Below are positions 6,838-13,824 of a DNA stretch of 13,824 nt, in pieces. The position numbers and the translations under genes were made by a program. The notes beneath the pieces were generated by a model. That model worked only from the letters and a program-made list of their open reading frames with translations, searched no databases and had not been told where the DNA came from. Numbering within the stretch: the first letter of the stretch is position 1; each line of letters opens with the position of its first letter. The DNA comes from Bacteroidales bacterium (GTDB taxonomy: Bacteria > Bacteroidota > Bacteroidia > Bacteroidales > F082): contig JAOZNY010000061.1 of the NCBI GenBank assembly GCA_029933565.1, positions 1 to 13,824 on the forward strand, written 5' to 3'.

Positions 6838-7173
6838 ATGGAAAAAGGATTCTTTCAAAAAGTTTATGAAGTTGCAATGCAAATTCCTCATGGCAGGGTA
6901 ACTTCTTACGGAGCCATTGCCAACTATTTGGGAAGCAAGGGCTCGGCTCGCATGGTAGGCTGGGCAATGAACGGCAGTAAAAACCTACCCCAAAATCTTC
7001 CTGCTCACAGGGTAGTAAACTCTAGTGGCCTACTTACAGGAAAACATCATTTTGGATGTAGCAACACCATGGCTCAACTCCTTGAATCGGAAGGAATAAA
7101 AATTGAAGGTGATCAGATTATTGACTTTCAGAAAGTTTTCTGGGATCCGGCTGTTGAGTTGGTTTTGAGTTAG
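6838..7173 (+). CDS. Alkyltransferase-like protein (ATL), MGMT-type DNA-binding domain
   Basis: The 111-residue product is a lone DNA-binding domain of the O6-alkylguanine-DNA alkyltransferase family. The helix-turn-helix TSYGAIANYLG spans 22-32. The arginine finger (R38 in SARMVGWAMN) flips out the damaged base. The motif corresponding to P-C-H-R reads P-A-H-R at 55-58, so the alkyl-accepting cysteine is replaced by alanine (A56). C74 is not at the active-site position. Known ATL proteins bind O6-alkylguanine without repairing it and hand it to nucleotide excision repair. The length is typical for ATLs. It follows trmB by 56 bases that contain a short palindrome, so it may be in the same transcript. 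The family call is firm; the repair route in this organism is inferred. Confidence 0.93.
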   Translation: MEKGFFQKVYEVAMQIPHGRVTSYGAIANYLGSKGSARMVGWAMNGSKNLPQNLPAHRVVNSSGLLTGKHHFGCSNTMAQLLESEGIKIEGDQIIDFQKVFWDPAVELVLS

Positions 7174-7179
7174 GAGATA

Positions 7180-7221
7180 GGAATCAAGAGTCAGGAACCA
7201 AGAGTCAGGAATGAGAAATCA
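7180..7221. repeat. 14-base tandem repeat, three copies
   Basis: Unit 1 (7180-7193) is GGAATCAAGAGTCA, unit 2 (7194-7207) differs at one base (GGAACC...), and unit 3 (7208-7221) is degenerate, GGAATGAGAAATCA. The array lies in the short convergent gap between the ATL gene and the stop codon of the beta-helix gene at 7234-7236. Confidence 0.75.
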
Positions 7222-7233
7222 TCTAATAATAAT

Positions 7234-9597
7234 TTACTTTTTAACCACCTGCATGCTCTCAACTTCCCTCTCACCAGAAAACATAACTACATGGTAAACC
7301 CCGGCAGGCAACGGGTTTCCATTATTGTCATCGCCATACCAGAGTATTTCCTGTTTTCCGGGAATGGTAGTTGATAAAATACTTCGCACAAGCCTTCCAT
7401 AATTATCATAAACCTCAACCTCAACCTTAACCTCAGCCTCAACCTCAATATATGTCCCCCAATCAAACGGATTAGGCGAAGCCTTGAGCAGTTTTGGTTT
7501 TTCATTTCTGCTGCCCGGTCCAATTTCATTAAAGCCCACAATTGTAGAATTCCATTCGTAAGCACCCATGTCAATACTATCACCAACTATGCGGGGGTTT
7601 CCGGCAAGGTCAAACTCAGGTAGTTCTATGAAATCGGGCAGTTTTGCGAGGGTGCCTGCATCAATGCATGGCGAGCCGTCTGCAATCATATATGGATCTC
7701 CCCACATGCCGAGGAAGTTAGGGTTGGCATCGATGTTGGTGTTGTCGTAATGAACGTGACACCAAAGGCTATCGCTGTGCCAGCATTCATCTGCAACGGT
7801 GATGCTTTGCTCACCACCCTCAATAAGGGAGTTGTAGATATTAAGGTAAGAGTGGTAAAACCTCCACCAATCACCAATAGAAATTGCAATGGGAACAGGG
7901 CCAAGATCCCAGGCTATGCAGTTGTAAAGATCCATAGAAGCTTCGACAACAGATATAAATGCCAAGTTATCGTACCATGAGTTATTGGCAAAAGTGCAGT
8001 TTACGAGATATGAAATGCCAAAGAATGTGCGCGACACCCCCATTCGAGGGTTGTTGTAAAAAAGGCTGTTTTGTATAATTGTCTTTCCTGTCCCACCATC
8101 ATCAATTGCCTTGCCCATTTTTAAATAGGCTGGTACCGTGTTTTCATCGGGCTGCTGGTTGGTTATTATGCAGTTGTTTATAAAATGGGTTTTGTTGCCA
8201 TCTGAACCAGTCCTTATGGCATGACCACCAACATTATCTTTTAACAAACAGTTTTTTACCAATGAAGAGTCTGCCTGATAATAAGACAAGATACCATGCG
8301 CCGATTCAGCGTAACTGTCCCTGAATACAATGCTGTCAAGTACAAACCTGTTACATCCGGTATAAAGATTTGCTAGCAAGGCTCTCGAACTACTATAATT
8401 ATTGTAATCAATAACTGGCCCACCCCTCAGGGTCATCTTTTCTATTCCAAAATCCGTAACACAATTATTGCCTTTAAGTAACTTTACTTTTTCATTGCCA
8501 TCAAGTATTGTCCCCTCGCGGCTGCTCCCGGCAAGATTGATAAAAGGCCTGATGTTCAAGGGAAACTTTTCATTGTTTGTACTATCAGAATAAATCCCAT
8601 CGGCAAGGAAAATTGTGTTATTGTTGGCACTATCAACATGTATTTTTGAATATGCCCAGGCAATCGACTTCAAGGGTTCTTCCCACGAAGAGCCACTGTT
8701 ATCATTACTGCCCGTTTCCGGGTTTACATAAATATCGCCATCGTATGGCTGTAAAATCCCGTTTTGAACATCAACAGTTAAATTATTTAATGGGTATCCC
8801 TCATTATTCAATGATATTACAAAATAAGTGTCAGGATTGAGAACCGTACAAGTATCAAGATAAATAGTTGATACCTCAGAATCTGTTGCATTTATAAAAT
8901 CACATCCCCTTTCTGCAAAGTTTAAATAAATGCTATTTCTATTTATACTATCGAAAGTACAATAACTATCAACTGCTACAACAATACCACCACCAGTCAT
9001 ATATGCATGATTATTATGGATTGAATTTCCTGTTAAATACAACTCACAGTCAAAGGCACAAAGAATACCTGCAGCCCATTCTGTTGCATAATTGTCAGAA
9101 ATAACATTATTATGGCATTGAACATTTGATTGATATATATTAATCCCACCACCATCTTCAGCTTTTCCATTTTGTATTGAGAAACCATTTATTATTGCTT
9201 CTTCATCAATATTCTTAATTGTTATGCAGCTCCCGTTTTGCCCACCATCAATAATGGTATTGTATTTATAAGCCTCATCTCCCGTTGTCATCATCAGGCT
9301 GCCCAGTACAATACCTTTGCTGTTTATTATTATGTTCTCGTAATAGGTCCCCGGCCACACAATCACTGTATCGCCCGGCCATGCATGGTCTATGGCTTCC
9401 TGTATTTGTGTGTAGTCGCCGGTGCCATCCTGCTTTACCTCAATGGTTTGGGAACTCAGGGAAAGGGTGGTAAAGAGTATGAGGATAAGGAAGACCCCTC
9501 TGCCTTTCAGGCATCTTCCGCCTAAGGCGGGGAGAAAAGCCCTCTGTCTGCCTGAGGCGGACAACTTCTGCTTTATGGTTGCTATAAATAGGTTCAT
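7234..9597 (-). CDS. Secreted right-handed beta-helix protein with T9SS C-terminal sorting domain
   Basis: The 787-residue product has a signal-peptide hydrophobic core at about 36-48 (FLILILFTTLSLS) after an unusually long 35-residue N-terminal region. Residues 12-32 of that region are encoded by GC-rich palindromes. Residues 51-250 form a first parallel beta-helix; TIEVKQDGTGDYTQIQEAI and W-P-G-T-Y-Y-E-N are typical of pectinesterase/pectate-lyase-like folds. A second helix region starts at about 288 (DIYVNPETGSNDNSGSSWEE, as in DUF1565-like proteins) and runs to about 630. SPCIDAG ... IDMGAYEWN (642-683) is the choice-of-anchor Q type ending. SPNPF at 707-711 begins the type A sorting domain, which ends in PAGVYHVVM and the terminal VVKK. 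Cell-surface or extracellular location is expected. No catalytic residues could be assigned, so adhesion or polysaccharide binding/cleavage remain open. Confidence 0.88.
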   Translation of the reverse strand: MNLFIATIKQKLSASGRQRAFLPALGGRCLKGRGVFLILILFTTLSLSSQTIEVKQDGTGDYTQIQEAIDHAWPGDTVIVWPGTYYENIIINSKGIVLGSLMMTTGDEAYKYNTIIDGGQNGSCITIKNIDEEAIINGFSIQNGKAEDGGGINIYQSNVQCHNNVISDNYATEWAAGILCAFDCELYLTGNSIHNNHAYMTGGGIVVAVDSYCTFDSINRNSIYLNFAERGCDFINATDSEVSTIYLDTCTVLNPDTYFVISLNNEGYPLNNLTVDVQNGILQPYDGDIYVNPETGSNDNSGSSWEEPLKSIAWAYSKIHVDSANNNTIFLADGIYSDSTNNEKFPLNIRPFINLAGSSREGTILDGNEKVKLLKGNNCVTDFGIEKMTLRGGPVIDYNNYSSSRALLANLYTGCNRFVLDSIVFRDSYAESAHGILSYYQADSSLVKNCLLKDNVGGHAIRTGSDGNKTHFINNCIITNQQPDENTVPAYLKMGKAIDDGGTGKTIIQNSLFYNNPRMGVSRTFFGISYLVNCTFANNSWYDNLAFISVVEASMDLYNCIAWDLGPVPIAISIGDWWRFYHSYLNIYNSLIEGGEQSITVADECWHSDSLWCHVHYDNTNIDANPNFLGMWGDPYMIADGSPCIDAGTLAKLPDFIELPEFDLAGNPRIVGDSIDMGAYEWNSTIVGFNEIGPGSRNEKPKLLKASPNPFDWGTYIEVEAEVKVEVEVYDNYGRLVRSILSTTIPGKQEILWYGDDNNGNPLPAGVYHVVMFSGEREVESMQVVKK
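7411..7446. repeat. Six-base tandem repeat (AACCTC) inside the sorting domain
   Basis: Six consecutive hexamers: AACCTC, AACCTC, AACCTT, AACCTC, AGCCTC, AACCTC. On the coding (minus) strand the unit reads GAGGTT and encodes Glu-Val, giving EVEAEVKVEVEV at residues 718-729. Because the unit is six bases, slippage would add or remove Glu-Val pairs without a frameshift. Confidence 0.85.
9501..9562. repeat. Cluster of three GC-rich palindromes within the start of the beta-helix gene
   Basis: Three palindromes lie within 62 bases: TGCCT-TTC-AGGCA at 9501-9513, CCGCCT-A-AGGCGG at 9518-9530, and the near-perfect GTCTGCCTGAGGCGGAC at 9546-9562. The shared half-site CCGCCT/AGGCGG recurs in the inverted repeat at 1709-1750, with a 10-base identity (TTGTCCGCCT on the minus strand here). 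They are read in frame as residues 12-32 of the beta-helix protein, before its hydrophobic signal core. Confidence 0.8.
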
Positions 9598-9610
9598 TTC
9601 TTTTTAATTT

Positions 9611-9733
9611 AACAAGCCCCTGTCATCCCGAAAATAGTCTTTGTCATGTCGACCGTAGTGGAGACATCTCCAAGGATTGGTATGATTCCTGGGAGATTTC
9701 TCCTCCTTTGTTATCGAAATGACAGGGGTTGTT
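9611..9733. repeat. Intergenic inverted-repeat element (MITE/REP-like)
   Basis: CCCCTGTCAT at 9617-9626 is the perfect reverse complement of ATGACAGGGG at 9719-9728, and with one unpaired G the arms extend outward (AACAA at 9611-9615 with TTGTT at 9729-9733). Inside are two smaller palindromes, GGAGACATCTCC (9660-9671) and GGAGATTTCTCC (9692-9703), which are also variants of each other. GTCATGTCGACCGTAGTGGA (9643-9662) resembles intergenic repeats I recall as common in Bacteroidota. There is no coding capacity and no obvious target-site duplication. It fills the gap between the two minus-strand T9SS cargo genes and would form a strong hairpin in a read-through transcript. Confidence 0.75.
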
Positions 9734-9741
9734 TTTTTCTT

Positions 9742-12700
9742 CTAATTTATCACTAATTTTTTAGTTTCAATATAACCTCCTATATCAAAACGCACAAAAT
9801 AAACACTAGGGGCCAAATGACCTGCAATGCTTCTGCTGAGTATAGCCGTACGTTGGTAAAAACCTTTTGTAAATCTTTGGTTCAGCAACAGTTTAAGCTG
9901 TCTCCCGCTCACATCCAATAGTGCTACCTTTACATCTGTTTTATCTTCACATGCAAAACTATAATTTAGCACATTGGCCGTAGGGTTTGGCCAAATCCCA
10001 ATTTTGTGGTCAACAAGGCCGTTTTCCTTTTCTTTGTTCTTTTTCCTAAACGATACCCTTGGCATTTCTTCGTCTGTATTGCTCATCAGTGCCCTGTTTT
10101 CGTAAATCCCAGTATTGGGGTTGTACACAGTATAGTTTTTAATAATTCTTCCTGCTGATTTTGTGCCGTCCCAGTCCTGAAAGACAACTGAATCAAGGTT
10201 GCTGCCATTGAGGTAGGCGCGCAATATTATCACCGTATCGCTTTCCATTACGCTCTCGGCACCCATACAGCTGTCGTCAACAAAGGCACCTATTTCCAAG
10301 GGGTTGTTTGTATAGTCCAGTTCAATTAGTATTGGGGTGTAAGTCCCGGTCTCGGCAAATTCAAAATGGCTTGGCTCAGGCCTTATTTTGTCCCTAGGTG
10401 TTGAGCCCGGGTTTTGCCATATCATGTCGAAATCGGCAATATTGCCAGTTACCTTTAGCTGTACCATATCGCCGTATGCAATATTGGTCTGCTGTTGGTC
10501 GCATCTCCATGGGTAGCCATTAACAATGCCCCCCGTAGGGCCTTCGATGGCAGGTCCCCTATAGCAGTAATAATCACGGTGCTTAAAATTGCTCAGGTTT
10601 TCAAGTGTAGAGGCCCCCAGGGCATCAAAAATATCCTGTTCGCCGGGAAGGAAATAGCCCACCCAGTTTTTTTTGCCATTGTACAGCGGAAACGATGTGG
10701 CAGGGTCTTTAATATTTCCTGTCATATAAATATAGTTGTCGCTATCGGGCAAAACATCCAATTGGTAGCCTTTTACGCTCCATGTAAATTTATTGCTGTC
10801 CACATCAGGAACATATGTCCATGTATTTAAATTCCAAGAAACGTTCAAAGGCCCTTCTGTACTAGCTTCAGTATGCCAGTGGTAAAGTTTTTGGATTTCT
10901 GTATATGGTGTTTCAAAGTTGTTCCTGTCCCAAACAATTAAGGTAGAATCTTTTTCGTCCCAGTCATCTGTTGCGTTTGATGGTAGGCGTGGTATTGAGA
11001 GCCAGTCAGTATCTTTGCTCAAAGCCAGTACTTCTTTAGCCTCAAAACCAACAACACTCACACTTGAGTGTACCCCATTTGGGAAATAAGCCTTATTGTT
11101 GTAGGGATCGAAATGGGGGTGGTTTGCCTGTGGTACAACTTCGTTAAAGAGGTTTTTGAAAGGTAATAATATTGATTGGGTCTCTGCATTTGCATCGGCA
11201 TGGGGGTCAAGGGTGATTAACTTGGCCTGTTGCTGTCCCAGTAATTTCTCATCGCTACGGTAGTACAGATACAATTGGTCGTCATATTTATTGTACGAAA
11301 TACTTGATGCAAATCCATGTTCTGACCAAATTTCCGTGTGAGTTCCATCTTCGTGTATTTTGTGGATATGGATAATGTTCTCATCGCTTGCAACATCACT
11401 ATCATGGCCAATACGCTCATGTTCGTAGGCATACAAGCAGTTGGTGGTGGGGCAGTACTCTAAATCAAATATTTGTTTTGATAACTGTTTAAGTAATGAG
11501 TCACCTGTTTTGCAGTCGTAGAAATACAAATTTATTCCATTGCTTGATGATTGATGGCTTATAACCACGCTGCCCAAATAATCCTTGTCGTTATTATTAA
11601 GCCCACCATCAATACACAAAATTTCGCTAGGCAGTTCAATGTCAGCAATAAAGTCAGCATTTCCGTTCTTGTCAGTGCTTAGGAATTTACCCATTGGATA
11701 TTTGTTTTCCTCAAAAGAAAAATCTGTTGGGTCATCCAATGCGTAATATGAGGAGTTGTATGAAGATTGGTAAGGTGGGCTTTTGCTTTGATAAGGGCCA
11801 AAGGTGGCATATATAAGGTTGTTGTTGGGGTTGTAGCAATAATGCGACTGGAAAGTGTAAATATAGGTATTGGTATCCACTAGTTGCGTATTGATAAAAC
11901 CTCCCAAACTTATTGAGTAGTTGTCTGCTTTTAGCATTTTTATCCCCGGGCTGTTTTGGTCCGATTTCATATTGAGACTGAAACAAATGGTGCCATTGGG
12001 CGCAATGAACATCCTGCCCGGATAGTCCTTGTCAAAAAATTCTATGGAATCTTGTTCAATAAGGGTAGTGGCATCAAAAACCCTCACTTTTGCAGTACCA
12101 TCGCAAAACTGCGAAACAAGTATATGGTTTTGTGCTGCATTGTACTTTAGGTCGCCAATTGGTTTTGTTATATGTACAAAGGCTTCAATACTATCTGCAT
12201 TAAGGTCGTAAACATAAAAGCCTGTATTATCGGTGGTGAGCCTGTTGAAGAGGTACATCTTTCTCCCAATGGGGTTGTATTCGGTGTTAAAAGCGGGGTA
12301 GGTTGTGCGTTTGGCTCCTGTTGGCATTCCTGAAACGAAAAAGTTGATACCAAACATTGAGTTTATCACAAACGTACGGTTACCAACCTCTAGGCCTTTT
12401 CCGAAGAAATTGTCGCGCGAATAATACAAAGGACTATTTAAATAGTTGTTGGATGGTTGTAATTCAACTATTTCATTTTTCTTGTTCACTAGTACAGTTC
12501 CGTTGTTTTTTTCAAGTAGTTTGAAGGGTCGGTTAAGGTTGAGCACTTCGTTTGTGTCAATTTCATCTTCGCTCTGGGTGCAGAAAGTCTGTGGAAATTG
12601 TAACTGCCCATTTACAAATGACAGATGCGCCATGTCATGGCAAATAGTTGTGTCAACTTGCCTGTTTACATCGTCTGGGTAGCACACAAGCAGTTCATTT

Positions 12701-13680
12701 TGGTTGCTAAGGAAAAGAGCACCCATTATTGATTTGCTTGGGGCAAGTACGGAGTCGCATACAGTTACATTTTGCGTGTTTATTTGGTATATTTTGTGCT
12801 CCTGGAATACATCGTAACCAACCCTGTATGGAAAAACAAAAAGTGCATCTTTGCTGTTTACAACAAGTAGTTTGCCATTCCTCTCTTGTGTTGTTGGGTG
12901 GGTAGTGATGGAATCGGCAGTATTGCCATTTATCCTGCGCACCTCTATTTTATGTTTTCGGCTGATGTAAAAGTCGTGGTTGTTAAGAGCAGGGTTGAAT
13001 GTAAAAGTGCTTATAAGGTTGTAGTAATCTCCGCCATGTCCTTCACCATCGGTACCATACAGGAATTCACTGAATATGGTTTCCCAGCCATTTGACCCCA
13101 TGCTGTAAACCCCGAGGAAAGAATCCCATGAATGCAGGTATTGGTCTTTCGACCTATAATGCCAGTATAGCCTATGGTGTGTGTTGTCGTACTCCAGTTT
13201 TGTACTGCCATGCAAACTTTTGTAATAAACCAATGGATGAGGCTGTATTTCTGTTTCAGCAGTTGTGTCCAATACAGTGCCTCCAGTATTTACACTTTGT
13301 ACCCTTAAGTTGGGTGAAACAAAGTAAAGTTTGTTATGGGTGTAATCATGAGTCATCAGTTTTATATCGGGGGCGTAATAATGAGGGTTGTGGAATTGTG
13401 GTGCAAAATGGCCAAATTGACAGCCATCTAGTGGGATTTTGCCCAGGCATGTGGTCATTGTTTCGTTATAAACAACTATTTGCTTAAAGGTGTAGATATA
13501 AATCTTTTGATTGGCGTGGATAATGTCCCTTGGTGCACTTGCGCCAATGCCAACACTTTCGGCAAGGTTGGGCAGAATTATTTCTCCATCATATTCGATA
13601 CCATTAGACTGCCCATTTGTAAAAGTAGAAATTGAAATTATTGCTATTATTATGGTTAATTTGTTTATTGTTTTCATCAT
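9742..13680 (-). CDS. Large secreted propeller-like protein with T9SS C-terminal sorting domain
   Basis: The 1312-residue product has a signal peptide (K3 to about 23, core LTIIIAIISISTF, cleavage near N-G/Q-S). Residues from about 50 to 880 contain at least nine copies of a strand motif, aromatic-N/D-x-x-x-x-N-x-hydrophobic-Y, for example at 110-121, 162-174, 226-239, 467-478, 510-523, 613-625, 739-752, 793-807 and 855-867. This is the pattern of beta-propeller blades. Residues about 985-1080 (GYFLPGEQDI and PWRCDQQQ ... GDMVQLKV) and 1100-1200 (EIGAFVDDSCMG, FQDWDGTKSAG) form beta-rich pre-anchor domains. IWPNPTANVL at 1229-1238 starts the type A sorting domain, ending in KKLVIN. Export across the outer membrane by T9SS is expected. 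I recognise no catalytic family. The start has two adjacent ATG codons (13680 and 13677). Confidence 0.85.
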   Translation of the reverse strand: MMKTINKLTIIIAIISISTFTNGQSNGIEYDGEIILPNLAESVGIGASAPRDIIHANQKIYIYTFKQIVVYNETMTTCLGKIPLDGCQFGHFAPQFHNPHYYAPDIKLMTHDYTHNKLYFVSPNLRVQSVNTGGTVLDTTAETEIQPHPLVYYKSLHGSTKLEYDNTHHRLYWHYRSKDQYLHSWDSFLGVYSMGSNGWETIFSEFLYGTDGEGHGGDYYNLISTFTFNPALNNHDFYISRKHKIEVRRINGNTADSITTHPTTQERNGKLLVVNSKDALFVFPYRVGYDVFQEHKIYQINTQNVTVCDSVLAPSKSIMGALFLSNQNELLVCYPDDVNRQVDTTICHDMAHLSFVNGQLQFPQTFCTQSEDEIDTNEVLNLNRPFKLLEKNNGTVLVNKKNEIVELQPSNNYLNSPLYYSRDNFFGKGLEVGNRTFVINSMFGINFFVSGMPTGAKRTTYPAFNTEYNPIGRKMYLFNRLTTDNTGFYVYDLNADSIEAFVHITKPIGDLKYNAAQNHILVSQFCDGTAKVRVFDATTLIEQDSIEFFDKDYPGRMFIAPNGTICFSLNMKSDQNSPGIKMLKADNYSISLGGFINTQLVDTNTYIYTFQSHYCYNPNNNLIYATFGPYQSKSPPYQSSYNSSYYALDDPTDFSFEENKYPMGKFLSTDKNGNADFIADIELPSEILCIDGGLNNNDKDYLGSVVISHQSSSNGINLYFYDCKTGDSLLKQLSKQIFDLEYCPTTNCLYAYEHERIGHDSDVASDENIIHIHKIHEDGTHTEIWSEHGFASSISYNKYDDQLYLYYRSDEKLLGQQQAKLITLDPHADANAETQSILLPFKNLFNEVVPQANHPHFDPYNNKAYFPNGVHSSVSVVGFEAKEVLALSKDTDWLSIPRLPSNATDDWDEKDSTLIVWDRNNFETPYTEIQKLYHWHTEASTEGPLNVSWNLNTWTYVPDVDSNKFTWSVKGYQLDVLPDSDNYIYMTGNIKDPATSFPLYNGKKNWVGYFLPGEQDIFDALGASTLENLSNFKHRDYYCYRGPAIEGPTGGIVNGYPWRCDQQQTNIAYGDMVQLKVTGNIADFDMIWQNPGSTPRDKIRPEPSHFEFAETGTYTPILIELDYTNNPLEIGAFVDDSCMGAESVMESDTVIILRAYLNGSNLDSVVFQDWDGTKSAGRIIKNYTVYNPNTGIYENRALMSNTDEEMPRVSFRKKNKEKENGLVDHKIGIWPNPTANVLNYSFACEDKTDVKVALLDVSGRQLKLLLNQRFTKGFYQRTAILSRSIAGHLAPSVYFVRFDIGGYIETKKLVIN

Positions 13681-13770
13681 CTTAAATTGAAATTATTACT
13701 GGATTAATTAAAAGCGGTTGGTCAAGTATTTTAATCTCAATTTAAGGAGGGTGGAGGACGGGGAGGTTGT

Positions 13771-13824
13771 GAAAGTTGAAAGTTGAAAGTTGAAAGTTGA
13801 AAGTTGAAAGTTGAAAGTTGAAAG
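13771..13824. repeat. GAAAGTT 7-base tandem repeat running off the right edge
   Basis: The last 54 bases are perfect GAAAGTT repeats, 7.7 copies, continuing beyond the window. The array lies about 90 bases upstream of the start codon of the 1312-residue cargo gene, beyond a purine-rich stretch (GGAGGGTGGAGGACGGGGAGG, 13746-13766). Its full length and what lies on the far side cannot be seen. Confidence 0.9.

Noticed and set aside
7055..7066. C74 of the alkyltransferase-like protein as a possible alkyl acceptor
   Set aside because: The acceptor belongs in the P-C-H-R motif. That motif is present as P-A-H-R at residues 55-58, and C74 lies 18 residues later.
7180..7221. Possible CRISPR array
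   Set aside because: The 14-base units abut one another without spacers and decay quickly, and there are no cas genes nearby.
7287..7586. Alternative minus-strand frame with a long Leu-Arg run
   Set aside because: It is a shadow of the AACCTC hexamer read in another frame. The Glu-Val frame belongs to the full-length beta-helix gene with a clear sorting domain.
9629..9636. TATTTTCG on the minus strand as a promoter for the beta-helix gene
   Set aside because: It lies inside the inverted-repeat element, has one mismatch, and has no -33 box at a suitable distance.
13092..13487. Plus-strand 131-codon open frame opposite the large cargo gene
   Set aside because: It is fully contained in the opposite strand of a 1312-residue gene with signal peptide and sorting domain, and its protein is Cys-rich and featureless, as expected of antisense frames.

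Overview
The window looks like chromosomal DNA of a Bacteroidota member. The evidence is its AT-rich composition, two secreted proteins ending in type IX secretion (T9SS) sorting domains, a membrane protein joining HU-like (CCDC81-type) and SPOR domains, promoter-like sites that fit the Bacteroidota pattern TTTG-N19-21-TAnnTTTG rather than Shine-Dalgarno/-35/-10 logic, and several intergenic repeats of kinds common in this phylum. I cannot name the genus. I found no tRNA, rRNA, CRISPR array or transposase gene, and no gene-free stretch longer than about 160 bases.

Left part (1-1850): the first 15 codons of a peroxiredoxin run off the left edge on the minus strand. A divergent five-helix membrane protein of unknown function follows. 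It converges on ispE (MEP isoprenoid pathway), with six bases between the stop codons. The ispE/GH3 intergenic region holds a GC-rich palindrome and two back-to-back -7-like promoter elements.

Middle part (1844-7173), all on the plus strand: a GH3-family acyl-adenylating enzyme, a deoxynucleoside kinase, kdsB (CMP-KDO synthesis for lipopolysaccharide), the HU/SPOR membrane protein, trmB (tRNA m7G46 methyltransferase) and an alkyltransferase-like DNA-repair protein. Spacings are short (3-56 bases). Internal promoter-like sites precede the kinase and the HU/SPOR gene, the latter spanning the kdsB stop codon. This is a housekeeping block (nucleotide salvage, envelope, tRNA modification, DNA damage recognition) rather than one pathway.

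Right part (7174-13824): two large minus-strand genes encode T9SS cargo proteins, a 787-residue right-handed beta-helix protein and a 1312-residue propeller-like protein. Each boundary of this pair carries a different repeat: a 14-base tandem repeat, a large inverted repeat, and a 7-base microsatellite at the right edge. In addition, GC-rich palindromes have been absorbed into the signal-peptide region of the beta-helix gene, and a six-base repeat encodes a Glu-Val run in its sorting domain.

I see no clear undescribed multi-gene system. The best leads are the palindrome-derived insert in a signal peptide, the repeat-bracketed cargo pair, and the HU/SPOR protein as a possible DNA-to-septum link.
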